This document shows positions 7,879-16,957 of a stretch of DNA of 64,000 nucleotides, in pieces (position 1 is the first letter of the stretch; every line of letters starts with the position of its first letter). The translations under genes were made by a program, and so were the position numbers. Location: positions 124,001 to 188,000 of the forward strand of contig NZ_SSNW01000003.1 in assembly GCF_004801315.1 (NCBI RefSeq), read 5' to 3'. This DNA is from Deinococcus sp. Arct2-2 (GTDB taxonomy: Bacteria > Deinococcota > Deinococci > Deinococcales > Deinococcaceae). The notes below the pieces were generated by a model, which had not been told where the DNA came from, did not search any database, and worked only from the letters and a program-made list of their open reading frames with translations.

Positions 7879-8951
7879 GCGCCGGAGCACAAGCAATGAG
7901 AGGAAGGGCCAGAGAGCAACATTCTCTGGCCTTTCTTTGTTGGCGCTCTTTGCGGGCCACCCGCCAGAGCGCCCAACCCGCCAAACCTGTGCTGACCAGA
8001 AGAGCTCCTCGCAGCATTCCCTTTTGCGCCGCTCCGGTGTACACGCTGGTTTCCTGCACATGACCGGGATAATCACCGCGTTCGGCCAACCGCTCCGAAG
8101 GACGCGCTAAGACGTTGGCAGCGCGGGGCAGTGGGGGTTTTTGGCTTTTGGTGCGCGGAATGACAAACCCACGCATGGCCCGGTCGGTGGCTCCGGGGGC
8201 CAGCTGCCCAAAGGCCGCGGTGCCCTTGCCGCCGCCTACAAAAACATCCCGCATAGGCTGCTCTGCGGCGTGTAGGATGGCGCGGGCCACCGTTTCGGGC
8301 GCGTACACGGGCGGCACATGTTGCGGTTCGGCATCCAGACAATTGCGGGCATTGAGGGGAAACGGCGTGTCTATGAGGCCGGGTTTGACCAGCGTCACCG
8401 AAATAGGCGCGCCGCCGGCTTCCAGTTCCATCCGTAAGGCGTCGGTAAAGCCCTTCAGGGCGTGCTTGCTGGCGCTGTACGTCCCTCGCAGCGGAATGGG
8501 GCCCGCTCGGACACGGTGCTGCCCACGTTGATGAGCGCCCCGCCTCTGGCTCTCAGTTCGGCCACTGCGGCCAGTGAACCGTACACTTGCCCCAAAAATT
8601 GACCTCAAACAGGCGGCGCATGTCTTCTACCGACACCTCTTCCAACTTGCCGTACATGCCCACGCCTGCGTTGTTGACCCAAGTATCGAAGCCACCGAAT
8701 GCATGCTGCGCAGCTTCCACGATGCGCTGGATGTCTTCTTCCCGGCTCACGTCGGCGACGACTGGAACAGCTTGCCCTCCTGCCTGCACAATCTCGTCGG
8801 CCAGTTGATTCAGCGCACCCTCACTGCGGGCCGCCAGCACCAGCCGCACGCCTTTTTTGGCCGCCATCCGCGCCGTACTGAGGCCAATACCGCTTGACGC
8901 CCCCGTAATGACCATCACTTGTTGATTCAATTTTTTCAGTGTTACAGACAT
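7805..8951 (-). pseudogene. Short-chain dehydrogenase, split by two frameshifts
   Basis: Three frames are needed to read one SDR. The first, from ATG 8951 (GGGAGG upstream), gives the Rossmann motif TGASSGIG, NNAG and FEVNFWG. At 8590-8593 one base seems lost in a GGGGC run; the next frame reads QVYGSLAAVAELRARGG then ALINVGSTVSER with the catalytic Ser region. At 8498-8505, in a GGGCCCC run, the frame shifts again to IPLRGTYSASKHALKG with the catalytic YxxxK. The C-terminal part has a hydrophobic segment (GALLVSTGLAGWALW) and then runs past the convergent terminator into the DUF475 gene, so the native stop is probably lost too. Either the gene is decayed or the assembly has homopolymer errors. 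Confidence 0.85.
7905..7938 (+). terminator. Terminator of the DUF475 gene, lying inside the converging pseudogene
   Basis: GGCCAGAGA (7907-7915) and TCTCTGGCC (7923-7931) form a perfect stem with a 7-base loop, followed by TTTCTTTG. The SDR reading frame on the other strand runs straight through it. Confidence 0.75.
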
Positions 8952-9235
8952 AGTTTGCCCTCCCAAACTGGTGTGAATTAGAGGGTGGATCTGCATGGTA
9001 AACCGAATGTCGGTTCGTCCTACCTTCTTAAGATTTGACGGGGAAGGAGCCAACTTGTGTTGAACGCAGTTCCCCAAAAAGGCTGAGTTTATACAAGCTC
9101 ATGTTCATGTTTGAGAACCAAGAAGCGACACACAAGCAGAGAATATTTCTCTGTTTACAATTAACTCTAGGTTAGAACTTTAACTTTCAACAGAACTGCT
9201 TTGTCCTCAAATGCCCCAAAACACCCCAAAAATGC
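8952..9235. other. Intergenic region upstream of the iterons
   Basis: 284 bases without a convincing gene. It holds a palindrome, CAGAGAA (9137-9143) TAT TTCTCTG (9147-9153), in an AT-rich stretch, plus the presumed promoter of the SDR pseudogene. I found no exact DnaA box (TTATNCACA) on either strand. It may be the outer part of the replication origin. Confidence 0.5.
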
Positions 9236-9521
9236 TATCGCTACCTTTGAGTCACCCCTATCGCTAACTTTGAGTCAAAAAGCGAAAATCGCTGTGCTGA
9301 ACGTATTTTCTGAACTATCGCTACCTTTGAGTCAACAGGCCGTTTTTAGGCCAAAACCTATCGCTACCTTTGAGTCAAACCCAGAATAGAACTATCGCTA
9401 CCTTTGAGTCTTTTGGGCCAAAAAGGCACGCTACCTTTGAGTCACACTACCGCTACCTTTGAGTCAAAGTATCGCTACCTTTGAGTCAAAAAGGGGGGTA
9501 AAGCACGCTACCTTTGAGTCA
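9236..9521 (+). repeat. Iteron array of the replication origin (nine copies)
   Basis: Nine direct copies of CGCTACCTTTGAGTCA begin at 9239, 9262, 9319, 9362, 9396, 9429, 9451, 9473 and 9506; most are preceded by TAT. Copy 2 has CTAAC for CTACC, and copy 5 ends TC without the final A. Start-to-start distances are 23, 57, 43, 34, 33, 22, 22 and 33, all within two bases of a multiple of 11. All copies point toward the initiator gene. This is the arrangement of an iteron-controlled plasmid origin, where the Rep protein binds the same face of the helix at each site. Confidence 0.93.
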
Positions 9522-9621
9522 AAAAACTGGAAAATCCTTCACCCACACGCAAAACCGCCCCCTGCTTGATGATGCATTCATATGTTTTAAAAGCTTTTAA
9601 AAATACCTATAATCATCAATC
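9522..9621 (+). promoter_or_regulatory. AT-rich origin segment and repA promoter with operator palindrome
   Basis: A perfect 18-bp palindrome TTTTAAAAGCTTTTAAAA lies at 9585-9602. A consensus TATAAT (9608-9613) follows, eight bases before the ATG at 9622, so the message is probably leaderless. The -35 position (9585-9590) coincides with the left arm of the palindrome. This suggests repression of repA by a dimer bound to the palindrome, while the AT-richness would suit strand opening. Confidence 0.7.
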
Positions 9622-10923
9622 ATGACGCAGGGCAACGAACACCTCATCAACGAGCTGACCCTCGCCCGCTCCGGCGTCTTCAGCATTCTGAACCGCGATA
9701 TCGGGGACGATCAAAGCTGGGAAACGACCTTCAACATTGGGGATCGGCATTTTTACGTCGAAGGTATAGCTTCGCGTGGTCGCCCTCATGGAGTCGACCC
9801 AGACGTACTTTTGGGGCTCCAGACACTCTTTTTTGAAGCCGGTTGTCCCGAAGACGACACGGTGGTGTGTACGGCCTACCGCTTGCTCCAACTCACCCCG
9901 CTGGGCACGCGGGGGAATGCTTATGTGCGTCTCAGAGAGAGTTTGTTGCGCTTGGAGGGCGTGAGTTGGTTGACCCGCGTCTCTCGGCAGCAAGGCGGCA
10001 AATTCAGGGGCATGACCGAAACCAACCGCCTGATCGACCGGATTTCGGTTCACGACATCAGCCTGAGTGCCAGCGGTGCAGGCGGCGCAATTGTGGGCAG
10101 TGCGCCCCTGCGGGTCACGTTCTCGCGCCATTTCGCCCAATCGATCCGTGAAGGCTTTTACCAAATTCTGGATGCCGAACTGCTCAGTGACCTGAAGCAG
10201 CCCACCGCCCGCAGCCTGTACCGCGTGTTGCAGGCGCACCGAGTGGGCGACGACGGCTCTTTGGCACGGGAACTCCCCGTGATCATCGCGGCGTGGCGGG
10301 AAGCGACGGGTCTGAGTGGGCAGCGCACCAACAACGTGCGCCGCACGTTGGACGGGGCACACGCCCACCTGATTGCTGCCAAATACCTCCGCAACGTCTC
10401 CTATGACGGTTCCGGCGACAGCCAGCGCATCACCTACGCTTTCGAGGGTGAAGTCGATCCTGAACTGGTGGAACTGCTGACCGCGCTCAAAGTGAGCCGT
10501 CCGGTGGCCGAGGCCTTGGTAGCCGACCATCCGGAACGCATCCGGACGGCGGTGCAGGCCGTCAAACAGAGGTTGGAGACCGGCTACAAACCCCGGTCTG
10601 TGGCGGCCACCTTGGTCGATGCCGTTCGCCATCCCGAAAAATACGAGGTCCCGTCCAAGCAGACTTCAGGAACGTCTGCGAAGGCGGCGACCGCCAAATC
10701 CAAACGCGAAGAGCAGCCGGTGTTGCTGCCGCTCAGCCGTGAAGAATCGTTGGGCATGGTGCGTTCGATGTTGCGCGTGAAGCTGGGCCGCACGCCGCAC
10801 ACCGCAACCGTTGCTGCTCTAGAAACTCTCGACTCCAACGCCATAGAGCGCCTCGCTGCTGCAGTGAGGGGCAAAGGTGATTTGGTGGATCTGGTGCAGG
10901 CCCTGACCGGCATGTCGGCCTGA
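9622..10923 (+). CDS. repA: Plasmid-type replication initiator protein (RepA)
   Basis: 433 residues from ATG 9622. The region from 1 to about 300 has the look of replication initiator proteins with winged-helix domains: an N-terminal LTLARSGVFSILNR start, SLLRLEGVSWLTRV near 112, a second domain with FSRHFAQSIREGFYQILD near 173 and ARSLYRVLQAHRVGDDG near 195, and a helix-turn-helix-like ELPVIIAAWREATGLSGQRTNN. A Lys/Ala linker near 340-360 leads to a helical C-terminal domain. The nine iterons directly upstream make the assignment strong. It should bind the iterons, open the AT-rich segment and recruit the replisome; it may also repress itself. No parAB genes are adjacent, unlike many megaplasmid origins. 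Confidence 0.9.
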   Translation: MTQGNEHLINELTLARSGVFSILNRDIGDDQSWETTFNIGDRHFYVEGIASRGRPHGVDPDVLLGLQTLFFEAGCPEDDTVVCTAYRLLQLTPLGTRGNAYVRLRESLLRLEGVSWLTRVSRQQGGKFRGMTETNRLIDRISVHDISLSASGAGGAIVGSAPLRVTFSRHFAQSIREGFYQILDAELLSDLKQPTARSLYRVLQAHRVGDDGSLARELPVIIAAWREATGLSGQRTNNVRRTLDGAHAHLIAAKYLRNVSYDGSGDSQRITYAFEGEVDPELVELLTALKVSRPVAEALVADHPERIRTAVQAVKQRLETGYKPRSVAATLVDAVRHPEKYEVPSKQTSGTSAKAATAKSKREEQPVLLPLSREESLGMVRSMLRVKLGRTPHTATVAALETLDSNAIERLAAAVRGKGDLVDLVQALTGMSA

Positions 10924-11156
10924 ACAAAAGTTACCCAAGAAAACTTATTCAGGGACTTTTGCCTCAGAGCGACGAGAAGGCCGCTTCGGGCTACAGACCC
11001 AGCCTGGAGTGCAGCTACTGAACTGCTCAGCCTTCTAGAACCCAATGGGTGGCTTGGGGGGCATGTCATGATCTGGTGAGTCGCCCTAAATTGCAGATGC
11101 AGTCTCAATTTACCGTTTATCTGTAATCGCGGTCACACGAAATGGGCAAAACCAAG

Positions 11157-11180
11157 GGCCAGCGCTCACTGGCGCTGGCC
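11157..11180 (-). terminator. Terminator after the beta-helix lipoprotein gene
   Basis: GGCCAGCGC (11157-11165) and GCGCTGGCC (11172-11180) form a perfect 9-bp stem with a 6-base loop. On the minus strand it is followed by CTTGGTTTTG. It serves the lipoprotein gene ending at 11211 and lies 230 bases beyond repA. Confidence 0.7.
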
Positions 11181-11210
11181 ACTCGGTCAATCCAAGGAAA
11201 TCTGAGAGTG

Positions 11211-13034
11211 TTATGGCCCCACTTTGACGTTCTTGGCGCTCAATTTGTCTTGCCAGCGGGTGTATTCCTGTTGCTCTGCGGCCAGGGTGACGGTGCCGAG
11301 GTTCTGGTTGCCCACGCAACTGGTGGCGTTCAGGCCGCAGTTTGGGAACCACGTCGGGTTGTTGCTGGTGTTGCCTGCCGCATCTACCCGCGTCCAGCCC
11401 ACCACGTTGTTGTCCATCCGGTTGCTGGCGAAGGTAGCGGGCGAAAGCTTGCCTGCCCCAGTGGGATCCCAAACGTACAGGCCGACGTTTGCCGCTGGCA
11501 GGCGCTGGCCGTTGGGCATCCGCCCGCTGGAGATCACGCGGTTGTTGTACATTTGGTTGTTCACGCCGCCTGCGATGGCGATGCCGTGATTGGTGGTGCC
11601 AACGATTTGGTTGTCGTACACGCGTGCGTACCCCGAATCTAAGGGATTAGATACCTTCCCGTCGCCCAGCAAAATGCCGCCGCCTGCATAGGTGGTTTCT
11701 GTGGCCGGAGCCATCCCATATGCCCCCTGAATGTAGTTGTCGTGGATCAGGAACGGGCTGGTGGGCGTGCCGCTGCTGACATAAAAGTTCATGTTCTCTT
11801 CGGTGCGGCTCTTGCCGGGTTCGTTGATGATCTCATTCCAGCCGATTTCCACGTTCGGCACCCGTTTCACGTTGTTGAAGAGGATCGCCTGCACGACTGA
11901 ATAGCTGCCGTTGTAGCCGCCTGCACCGTTGCTCAAGCGTCCATCTGTGTTTTTGAAACGGTTTCGCAAAATTTTGATGGTATCGCCTGCACTGGAATTG
12001 CCCATAAAGGCGCGAGCGTAGATGCCGGTGGTGCCTTCAAAGTAGCTGTTCTCGACGCGCAGGCTCATCACTTCTTCGGCGTTCACGGCCCGGCCGGCGG
12101 CCCTGCCTGCCACGTTGGGATTCAATGCGTAGCCCCGCGTGTTGCGCACGGTCAAGCGGTTTTTAAACCCACTGATCAGGTTGCCCCGGCTGCGAATATT
12201 CGAGTTTTCGATAATCACAGGTTCGCTGGTTTGAATCAGGACAGCAGACTGGCTGAGGGTGTTTTCCCAGTTGCCCGAATACGTCCCACCCTTCCTGATC
12301 ACAATCGGCCCGCTGTACTTGATGTTGCTGCCTGTGGTGGCCCCCGCAGAGCAGGCCAACATCGGACTAGCCCAATCTGCGTGGTCATAGCTCAGACCGT
12401 CGCCTGCATCGGTGACCACAAGGCGCAGGTTTTGTACGCCGCCCACGTTGACGCTGACAGCTTTGGGAACGTCTGAGCCGCGCAGCGTGCCGGAGTCGTA
12501 GAGCTTGGTGGCCGTGCCGTCCCAGACCTGAAAGACCACGCTGCCTTGGTTGCCCACTTCGTCGTCTACGCCCACCTGCGCGGTGAAGGTGCTGCATTTG
12601 CCGCCCAAGGTAAAGGTCATGCTGGAACCCGCGTGGACGCCAAAGCCACGCGCAAACGCCTGGCCGTTGATGGTCAAGGTAGTGCCGTCACCGGCCACAT
12701 CGTCACCGTTGCTGCGGTCTTTTTCAATTGGCCCCCAGCCATTGCTTGCCGCCGTCCAAGGCTCGATGGTGAGGTTGTTGTCGCCCGGATCGAGAGACAA
12801 GGTCGTGAGGCCACTGGCTGGAGTGGCTGCGCCTGTCCAAGAGTGGTCTTGGCCGTCGTACACGAACGTTTTGGACGAAGCGGTGACCGGGCCGGTGGCC
12901 TGAGCAGTCGCTTGAGCGGGGTCGGTGGGCGCGTTGCCCGAATTACAGGCTGAGAGGCCCAGCGTCAGCAGCGTCAAGCCAAGCGGCAGAGGGCGCGAGA
13001 TGATGCGGGCAAGTAAAGATTCAGTCGGTAACAT
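11211..13034 (-). CDS. Lipoprotein with NPCBM carbohydrate-binding domain and right-handed beta-helix
   Basis: 607 residues from ATG 13034, with AGGAGAT upstream. A lipoprotein signal ends in LGLSAC (Cys30), so the protein is anchored on the outer face of a membrane. Residues about 50-225 match the NPCBM/F5-8-type pattern ([58 protein letters not shown]). The rest is a parallel beta-helix of repeated short strands with Asn ladders ([50 protein letters not shown]), the fold of pectate lyases and related polysaccharidases. A conserved catalytic set is not evident. It probably binds or cleaves a polysaccharide at the cell surface. Confidence 0.8.
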   Translation of the reverse strand: MLPTESLLARIISRPLPLGLTLLTLGLSACNSGNAPTDPAQATAQATGPVTASSKTFVYDGQDHSWTGAATPASGLTTLSLDPGDNNLTIEPWTAASNGWGPIEKDRSNGDDVAGDGTTLTINGQAFARGFGVHAGSSMTFTLGGKCSTFTAQVGVDDEVGNQGSVVFQVWDGTATKLYDSGTLRGSDVPKAVSVNVGGVQNLRLVVTDAGDGLSYDHADWASPMLACSAGATTGSNIKYSGPIVIRKGGTYSGNWENTLSQSAVLIQTSEPVIIENSNIRSRGNLISGFKNRLTVRNTRGYALNPNVAGRAAGRAVNAEEVMSLRVENSYFEGTTGIYARAFMGNSSAGDTIKILRNRFKNTDGRLSNGAGGYNGSYSVVQAILFNNVKRVPNVEIGWNEIINEPGKSRTEENMNFYVSSGTPTSPFLIHDNYIQGAYGMAPATETTYAGGGILLGDGKVSNPLDSGYARVYDNQIVGTTNHGIAIAGGVNNQMYNNRVISSGRMPNGQRLPAANVGLYVWDPTGAGKLSPATFASNRMDNNVVGWTRVDAAGNTSNNPTWFPNCGLNATSCVGNQNLGTVTLAAEQQEYTRWQDKLSAKNVKVGP

Positions 13035-13743
13035 GGATCTCCTAGGCAAAAGCGAAGTCAACGGTGACATGAGGACACCGCCAATTGGAAGAACGTACTG
13101 GTCTAGCTTCTGGCTAAAGACCGCTTGGATCGAAGGGGAGGGCGCAGAGAACGTGAGACGCTTGGTGGCTCATGGCCCCGCCGATGAAGAGGAGGGATGT
13201 TCTCTGAGTTCAGAGACCGGCTGATCTCAGAACAAGGTCACCTTAACGGCTGTTAATGAAGGGATTCTGTTAAAGTTTGCTAAACGTAATTTAAGAATCT
13301 TCACTTCTCATGTAACTTTTAATCTGACTCATCTTAAATTCATGTCAGCGCTGTTCTTTCCTTCTGTGCCAACCGAAGGCCTGTTCTGAAAGTTTTGCTT
13401 TCATTCGGCGGCCCGATCCAAGCAGTGCAGCCAACTTCTTGGGAGATTTTGCCGCGGCTGGAACAAACATTGACTGAGATTGATCATTTTTAGAAAGAAG
13501 GATGGATTCTACGTTGCGTGATTTCTCTGGATGAGTTCGCCTCCTCGCGCCGTCAGATCAACGCTTGGTCAGAGCATGCATCATTCCTTCAACATATCTA
13601 GACAGGCTACTGGAATGAGAACTCATGAGGGAGGCGATACGGGTTGAGCGACAAGCGCAGCGCCAACTCCACAAGACCGCTACCACTTGACATTCCATTA
13701 GATGTAAGTAAAATAGTGACAAGGTAGGTAGGAGGGCCACCCT
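13035..13743. other. 709-base intergenic region
   Basis: Moderately AT-rich and without a gene I can support. Short frames here have no ribosome binding site and read like chance. It must contain the promoter of the lipoprotein gene, which I could not place with confidence, and it ends with the rrf2-like promoter described separately. Confidence 0.6.
13687..13714 (+). promoter_or_regulatory. Promoter of the Rrf2 regulator gene with operator half-site
   Basis: TTGACA (13687-13692), a 16-base spacer and TAAAAT (13709-13714), 30 bases before the ATG. The spacer contains AGATGTAA (13700-13707), which recurs in the gap before the next gene at 14171. The repeat suggests autoregulation by the Rrf2 protein. 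Confidence 0.65.
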
Positions 13744-14157
13744 ATGAACAGTCAATACTCCATTGCCGTCCATATTCTGACCCTCTTGGATTCTTCGTCT
13801 GGGCCGATGGGTTCAGCCGAGATCGCCGCCAGTGTGGGGGTCAATCCGGTGGTGATCCGTACTGTCACGGGCTTGTTGCGCAAGGCCGGACTGTTGACCA
13901 CGCAGCGCGGAGTGGCTGGCGCACAGTTGACCCGCCGCGCTGACCAGATCAGCTTGCTGGACGTGTACCGCGCCGCCCAAGCGCCCGACTCGGTGCTGAA
14001 GGTGCACCAACATCCCAACTTGGCTTGTCCAGTTGGAGCAGGCATTCAGCGGGCGCTGGATGAGGTGTACGGTCAGGCGCAGGCCGCCCTCGAATCCCGC
14101 TTGGCCGAGGTCACACTCTCCGACATCACCCGCGCTGTACACCAGCCAGCCAGTTGA
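13744..14157 (+). CDS. Rrf2-family transcriptional regulator
   Basis: 137 residues; AGGAGG lies 10 bases before ATG 13744. The N-terminal winged helix is clear: MNSQYSIAVHILTLL, then SAEIAASVGVNPVVIRTVTGLLRKAGLL near 24-52 and a TQRGVAGAQL wing. The family hallmark LLDVYRAAQ follows near 75. Only one cysteine (NLACPVG, near 98) is present, where iron-sulfur Rrf2 proteins such as IscR have three, so it more likely senses a thiol-reactive or redox signal as in the YwnA/HypR subgroup. It lies just upstream of a NAD(P)H reductase gene, with matching AGATGTAA sites before both. Repression of that reductase is the likely job. Confidence 0.88.
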   Translation: MNSQYSIAVHILTLLDSSSGPMGSAEIAASVGVNPVVIRTVTGLLRKAGLLTTQRGVAGAQLTRRADQISLLDVYRAAQAPDSVLKVHQHPNLACPVGAGIQRALDEVYGQAQAALESRLAEVTLSDITRAVHQPAS

Positions 14158-14170
14158 TTTTTTTTCGGCC

Positions 14171-14195
14171 AGATGTAATTAATGTACATACATCT
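14171..14195 (+). promoter_or_regulatory. Candidate Rrf2 operator before the reductase gene
   Basis: Inverted repeat AGATGTA (14171-14177) and TACATCT (14189-14195) with an 11-base centre, about 50 bases before the reductase ATG. The left half also occurs in the regulator's own promoter (13700-13707). Confidence 0.6.
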
Positions 14196-14246
14196 TGCCA
14201 CCGCCTTCTCGCCGCCCGCTTTGCGTTTGGGCCAACAGGAGTTGTT

Positions 14247-15095
14247 ATGATCGCTATTACTGGAGCCACCGGACACCTCGGCCAATTGACCATTCACGCT
14301 CTGCTGGGCCGGGGCACTGTTCCCCAAGACATCGTGGCGTTGGTGCGCGATCCCCAGAAAGCGGCTTCTCTTGAAGCCCTAGGCGTGCAGGTGCGCCGCG
14401 CCGACTACACCCAGCCCGAAACGCTAGGCGCGGCTGTACAAGGCGTAGACAAGCTGCTGCTGGTCTCGTCCAGCGACTTTGCCGACCGGGTGGGGCAGCA
14501 CCGCCGAGTCGTGGAAGCCGCCAAGCAGGCCGGAGTGAAATTGCTCGCCTACACCAGCATTCTGCGGGCCGATACCTCTAGGCTTTCGCTGGCTGCCGAC
14601 CACAAGGCCACCGAAGAACTGATCCGGGCATCGGGCCTGCCATTCGTGTTTCTGCGGAACAGTTGGTACATGGAAAACTACAATCCAGCGCAGGCGGTGC
14701 AGCACGCAGCCGTTGCCGGAAGCGCCGGAGAAGGCCGTGTGAGTGCTGCCGCCCGCGCCGATTACGCCGCCGCTGCTGCCGCCGTGCTGACCCAAACGGG
14801 CCACGAGAACGCCGTGTACGAGCTGGGCGGGGATCAGGCTTTTACGCTGACCGAATTGGCCGCCGAAATACAGGCCCAGAGTGGCCGTCCCGTGACCTAC
14901 CAGAACATGCCGCAGGACGCCTACGCCCAAATGCTGCGCGGCGTAGGGCTGCCCGGTGTGGTGGCCGACATGCTGGCTGACTCCGACGTGCAACTGGAGC
15001 AGGGTGACCTGTACACCGAGAGCCGCGATCTGAGCCGCCTGATCGGGCATCCGACGACGACCCTGAAGGAAGCCGTGAAGGCAGCGTTGGCCTAA
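14247..15095 (+). CDS. NmrA-type NAD(P)H-dependent quinone reductase (QorB-like)
   Basis: 282 residues from ATG 14247, with CAGGAG six bases upstream. The Rossmann motif ITGATGHLG is at residues 4-12, followed by the VRDPQKA pattern that contacts NADP. The YTSILRADTS, LPFVFLRNSWYMENYNP and AVYELGGDQAFTLTELA segments match the NmrA/QorB subgroup, which reduces quinones or senses NADP. The usual catalytic YxxxK of classical SDRs is absent, as expected in this group. The gene follows an Rrf2 regulator with shared operator-like sites and ends before a strong bidirectional terminator. A detoxifying quinone reductase induced by reactive electrophiles is likely. Confidence 0.85.
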   Translation: MIAITGATGHLGQLTIHALLGRGTVPQDIVALVRDPQKAASLEALGVQVRRADYTQPETLGAAVQGVDKLLLVSSSDFADRVGQHRRVVEAAKQAGVKLLAYTSILRADTSRLSLAADHKATEELIRASGLPFVFLRNSWYMENYNPAQAVQHAAVAGSAGEGRVSAAARADYAAAAAAVLTQTGHENAVYELGGDQAFTLTELAAEIQAQSGRPVTYQNMPQDAYAQMLRGVGLPGVVADMLADSDVQLEQGDLYTESRDLSRLIGHPTTTLKEAVKAALA

Positions 15096-15121
15096 GCAGA
15101 GCAGCATTAAAGACCACTAGA

Positions 15122-15154
15122 GAAGCCGGAATCTGTGTCACAGATTCCGGCTTC
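15122..15154. terminator. Bidirectional terminator between convergent genes
   Basis: Perfect 14-bp stem GAAGCCGGAATCTG (15122-15135) and CAGATTCCGGCTTC (15141-15154) with a TGTCA loop. It serves the reductase gene and, from the other strand, the sugar permease operon. Confidence 0.85.
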
Positions 15155-15175
15155 GTTGTATTCGCTGAGTGCCCC

Positions 15176-16012
15176 TTACCCTTTCAGGCCCGATGCCGAC
15201 AAGAAGCCTTCGGTCACGCGGCGTTGGAAGGCCAAGTAAGCCAAGATGACGGGCAAGCCGCCTAGAATTGCGACGGCCATCGTCTGGGCGTACTTCAACC
15301 CATAAGCACTCTGCACTTGTGTCAGTCCTACGGGCAGGGTCATCTGTTCGGGCGAGTTGGTGACGATAAAGGGCCACAAGAAGTTGTTCCACGCCCCAAT
15401 AAAGGTCACGATGCCCAGCGCCCAAATGATGTTGGCGCTGAGGGGCACGAAAATACTCCACATGATCCGCAGTTCGGTTGCGCCGTCGACGACAGCAGCT
15501 TCCCTAAACTCTTTGGGAATCTGATCAAAGAATTGCCGGAATACGAAGACGGCAATCGGTGAAATCAGTTGCGGCAAAATAATTCCGGCCAGCGTATTGA
15601 TGGCCCCAAGGTTGTTCATCAGTTTGTAGAGCGGCACCAGTAAAGCCTCGAACGGCAGCATGAACCCGGCCAAAGCGAACCAGAACAGCAGGTTGCGGCC
15701 CGGAAAAGTGAGTTGCGAAAAAGCGTAGGCGGCCATTGCCGATAAGATCAGCGTAACCACCGTAATGATGATGGAACTCGTGACGCTGTTGGCGTACCAG
15801 CGCGGCAAATTGCCGGTGGTCAGCACCGAAGTGAAGTTGTCGAAGGTGGCGGGACTGGGCAGCCAAACAATCGGCTGGGCCGCCGCCTGAAGCTCCGGCT
15901 TAAGCGAGGTAATCAGCGCCCAGAGCAGCGGCGCGGCCCACAACGCCACCAGTAGGCCCAAGGTGATGACGCCCAGCACGACCATCCAGACCGATTGGCG
16001 GGCGGCGATCAT
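15176..16012 (-). CDS. Carbohydrate ABC transporter permease, MalG type
   Basis: 278 residues from ATG 16012, which overlaps the stop of the preceding permease gene (ATGA). Six membrane segments are visible. The permease coupling motif is EFREAAVVDGATELRIMWSIFVPLS near residue 187, the EAA loop that docks on the ATPase. The MalG-like C-terminus (VTEGFLSASGLKG) is complete. With the other permease and the binding protein it forms a CUT1 sugar importer. No ATPase is encoded nearby, so a shared MsmK/MalK-type ATPase elsewhere in the genome is presumably used. Confidence 0.92.
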   Translation of the reverse strand: MIAARQSVWMVVLGVITLGLLVALWAAPLLWALITSLKPELQAAAQPIVWLPSPATFDNFTSVLTTGNLPRWYANSVTSSIIITVVTLILSAMAAYAFSQLTFPGRNLLFWFALAGFMLPFEALLVPLYKLMNNLGAINTLAGIILPQLISPIAVFVFRQFFDQIPKEFREAAVVDGATELRIMWSIFVPLSANIIWALGIVTFIGAWNNFLWPFIVTNSPEQMTLPVGLTQVQSAYGLKYAQTMAVAILGGLPVILAYLAFQRRVTEGFLSASGLKG

Positions 16013-16902
16013 GAGCGCGTCCGGCTGAGCAAGAAGTTTTGCACCAGCGTCAGCAGCAAGATGGCGATGAAAAAGGCCACCGCGATGGCCGAAGCGTAGC
16101 CCGCGTTGGTATCGGTAAACGCCGTGTTGTACATGTATACCAGCACCACCCGCGTAGAATCGAAGGGGCCGCCGCCCGTGAGCAGGTACACCTGAGAAAA
16201 GATTTTGAACGACGCCACGAGTTGCAGTGTCAGCACCAGCGTAGTGGTAGGCCACAGCGACGGCCAAGTGATGTAGCGGAACACCTGAAAGCCCTGTGCG
16301 CCGTCCAGCGAGGCGGCCTCGTACACGTCCTGCGGGATGTTTTGCAGGCCTGCCAAAAAGAGCAGCATGTTAAAGCCCACCGTCCACCAAATGGTCACGG
16401 CGGCCACCGCAGGCATCGCCAACGCAGGATCGGAAAACCAAGCGGTTTCGCTGCCCGTCACGGCATTCACCACACCGAGGCTGGGATTCAGCACCCACTG
16501 CCAGATTAGGGTGGCCACGCTGACCGGCAGCACGTAGGGAATAAAAAAGACAGCCTGTGCAAACTGCCGCAGCCGCCCGCCCGCTTTGGTCAGCATCGCC
16601 AGCATCATGCCCACGGCGGTCAGCGGAATCACGGTCAGCAGTGAGAAGTAGGCGGTGTGCCGCAGCGAATCCCAAAAGGAAGCGTCGGCCATCAGGGTTT
16701 TGAAGTTGGTGAGACCCACGAACGCGCCCGTTTCGGTCAGGCCACTGTTGGTCAAGCTCAGCACGATGGTCTGGATGGCGGGCCAGATGAAGAACGCCAC
16801 GTACACGGCCAAAAAGGGCAGCAGCAGAAAAATGACCGGCCCCCAAACCGGGGCAGTCGCCTTACGCGGCTTGGGGGTCGCAGAACTTTTGATGGCGGTC
16901 AT
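16009..16902 (-). CDS. Carbohydrate ABC transporter permease, MalF type
   Basis: 297 residues; GAGAGGT lies before ATG 16902. A basic N-terminal tail (SSATPKPRKAT) precedes six membrane segments. The EAA motif reads VYEAASLDGAQGFQVFRYITWPSL near residue 195. This is the first permease of the CUT1 importer and is translationally coupled to the second. The 146-base gap to the binding-protein gene holds a hairpin, which would allow more binding protein than permease to be made. Confidence 0.92.
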   Translation of the reverse strand: MTAIKSSATPKPRKATAPVWGPVIFLLLPFLAVYVAFFIWPAIQTIVLSLTNSGLTETGAFVGLTNFKTLMADASFWDSLRHTAYFSLLTVIPLTAVGMMLAMLTKAGGRLRQFAQAVFFIPYVLPVSVATLIWQWVLNPSLGVVNAVTGSETAWFSDPALAMPAVAAVTIWWTVGFNMLLFLAGLQNIPQDVYEAASLDGAQGFQVFRYITWPSLWPTTTLVLTLQLVASFKIFSQVYLLTGGGPFDSTRVVLVYMYNTAFTDTNAGYASAIAVAFFIAILLLTLVQNFLLSRTRS

Positions 16903-16957
16903 GTTTACCTCTCGCAGCGGGGGTGATCAGGATTCGGTTGGTCAAGAGCAGTCGGGC

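Noticed and set aside
9236..9521. CRISPR-like array of short repeats
   Set aside because: The repeats are only 16 bp, spacers vary from 6 to 41 bases, no cas genes are near, and a replication initiator follows directly. They are iterons.
9100..9620. DnaA boxes in the origin
   Set aside because: No exact TTATNCACA on either strand, so DnaA sites are not claimed.
13558..13773. 71-residue minus-strand frame before the Rrf2 gene
   Set aside because: It overlaps the Rrf2 promoter and start, has no ribosome binding site and a random-looking composition.
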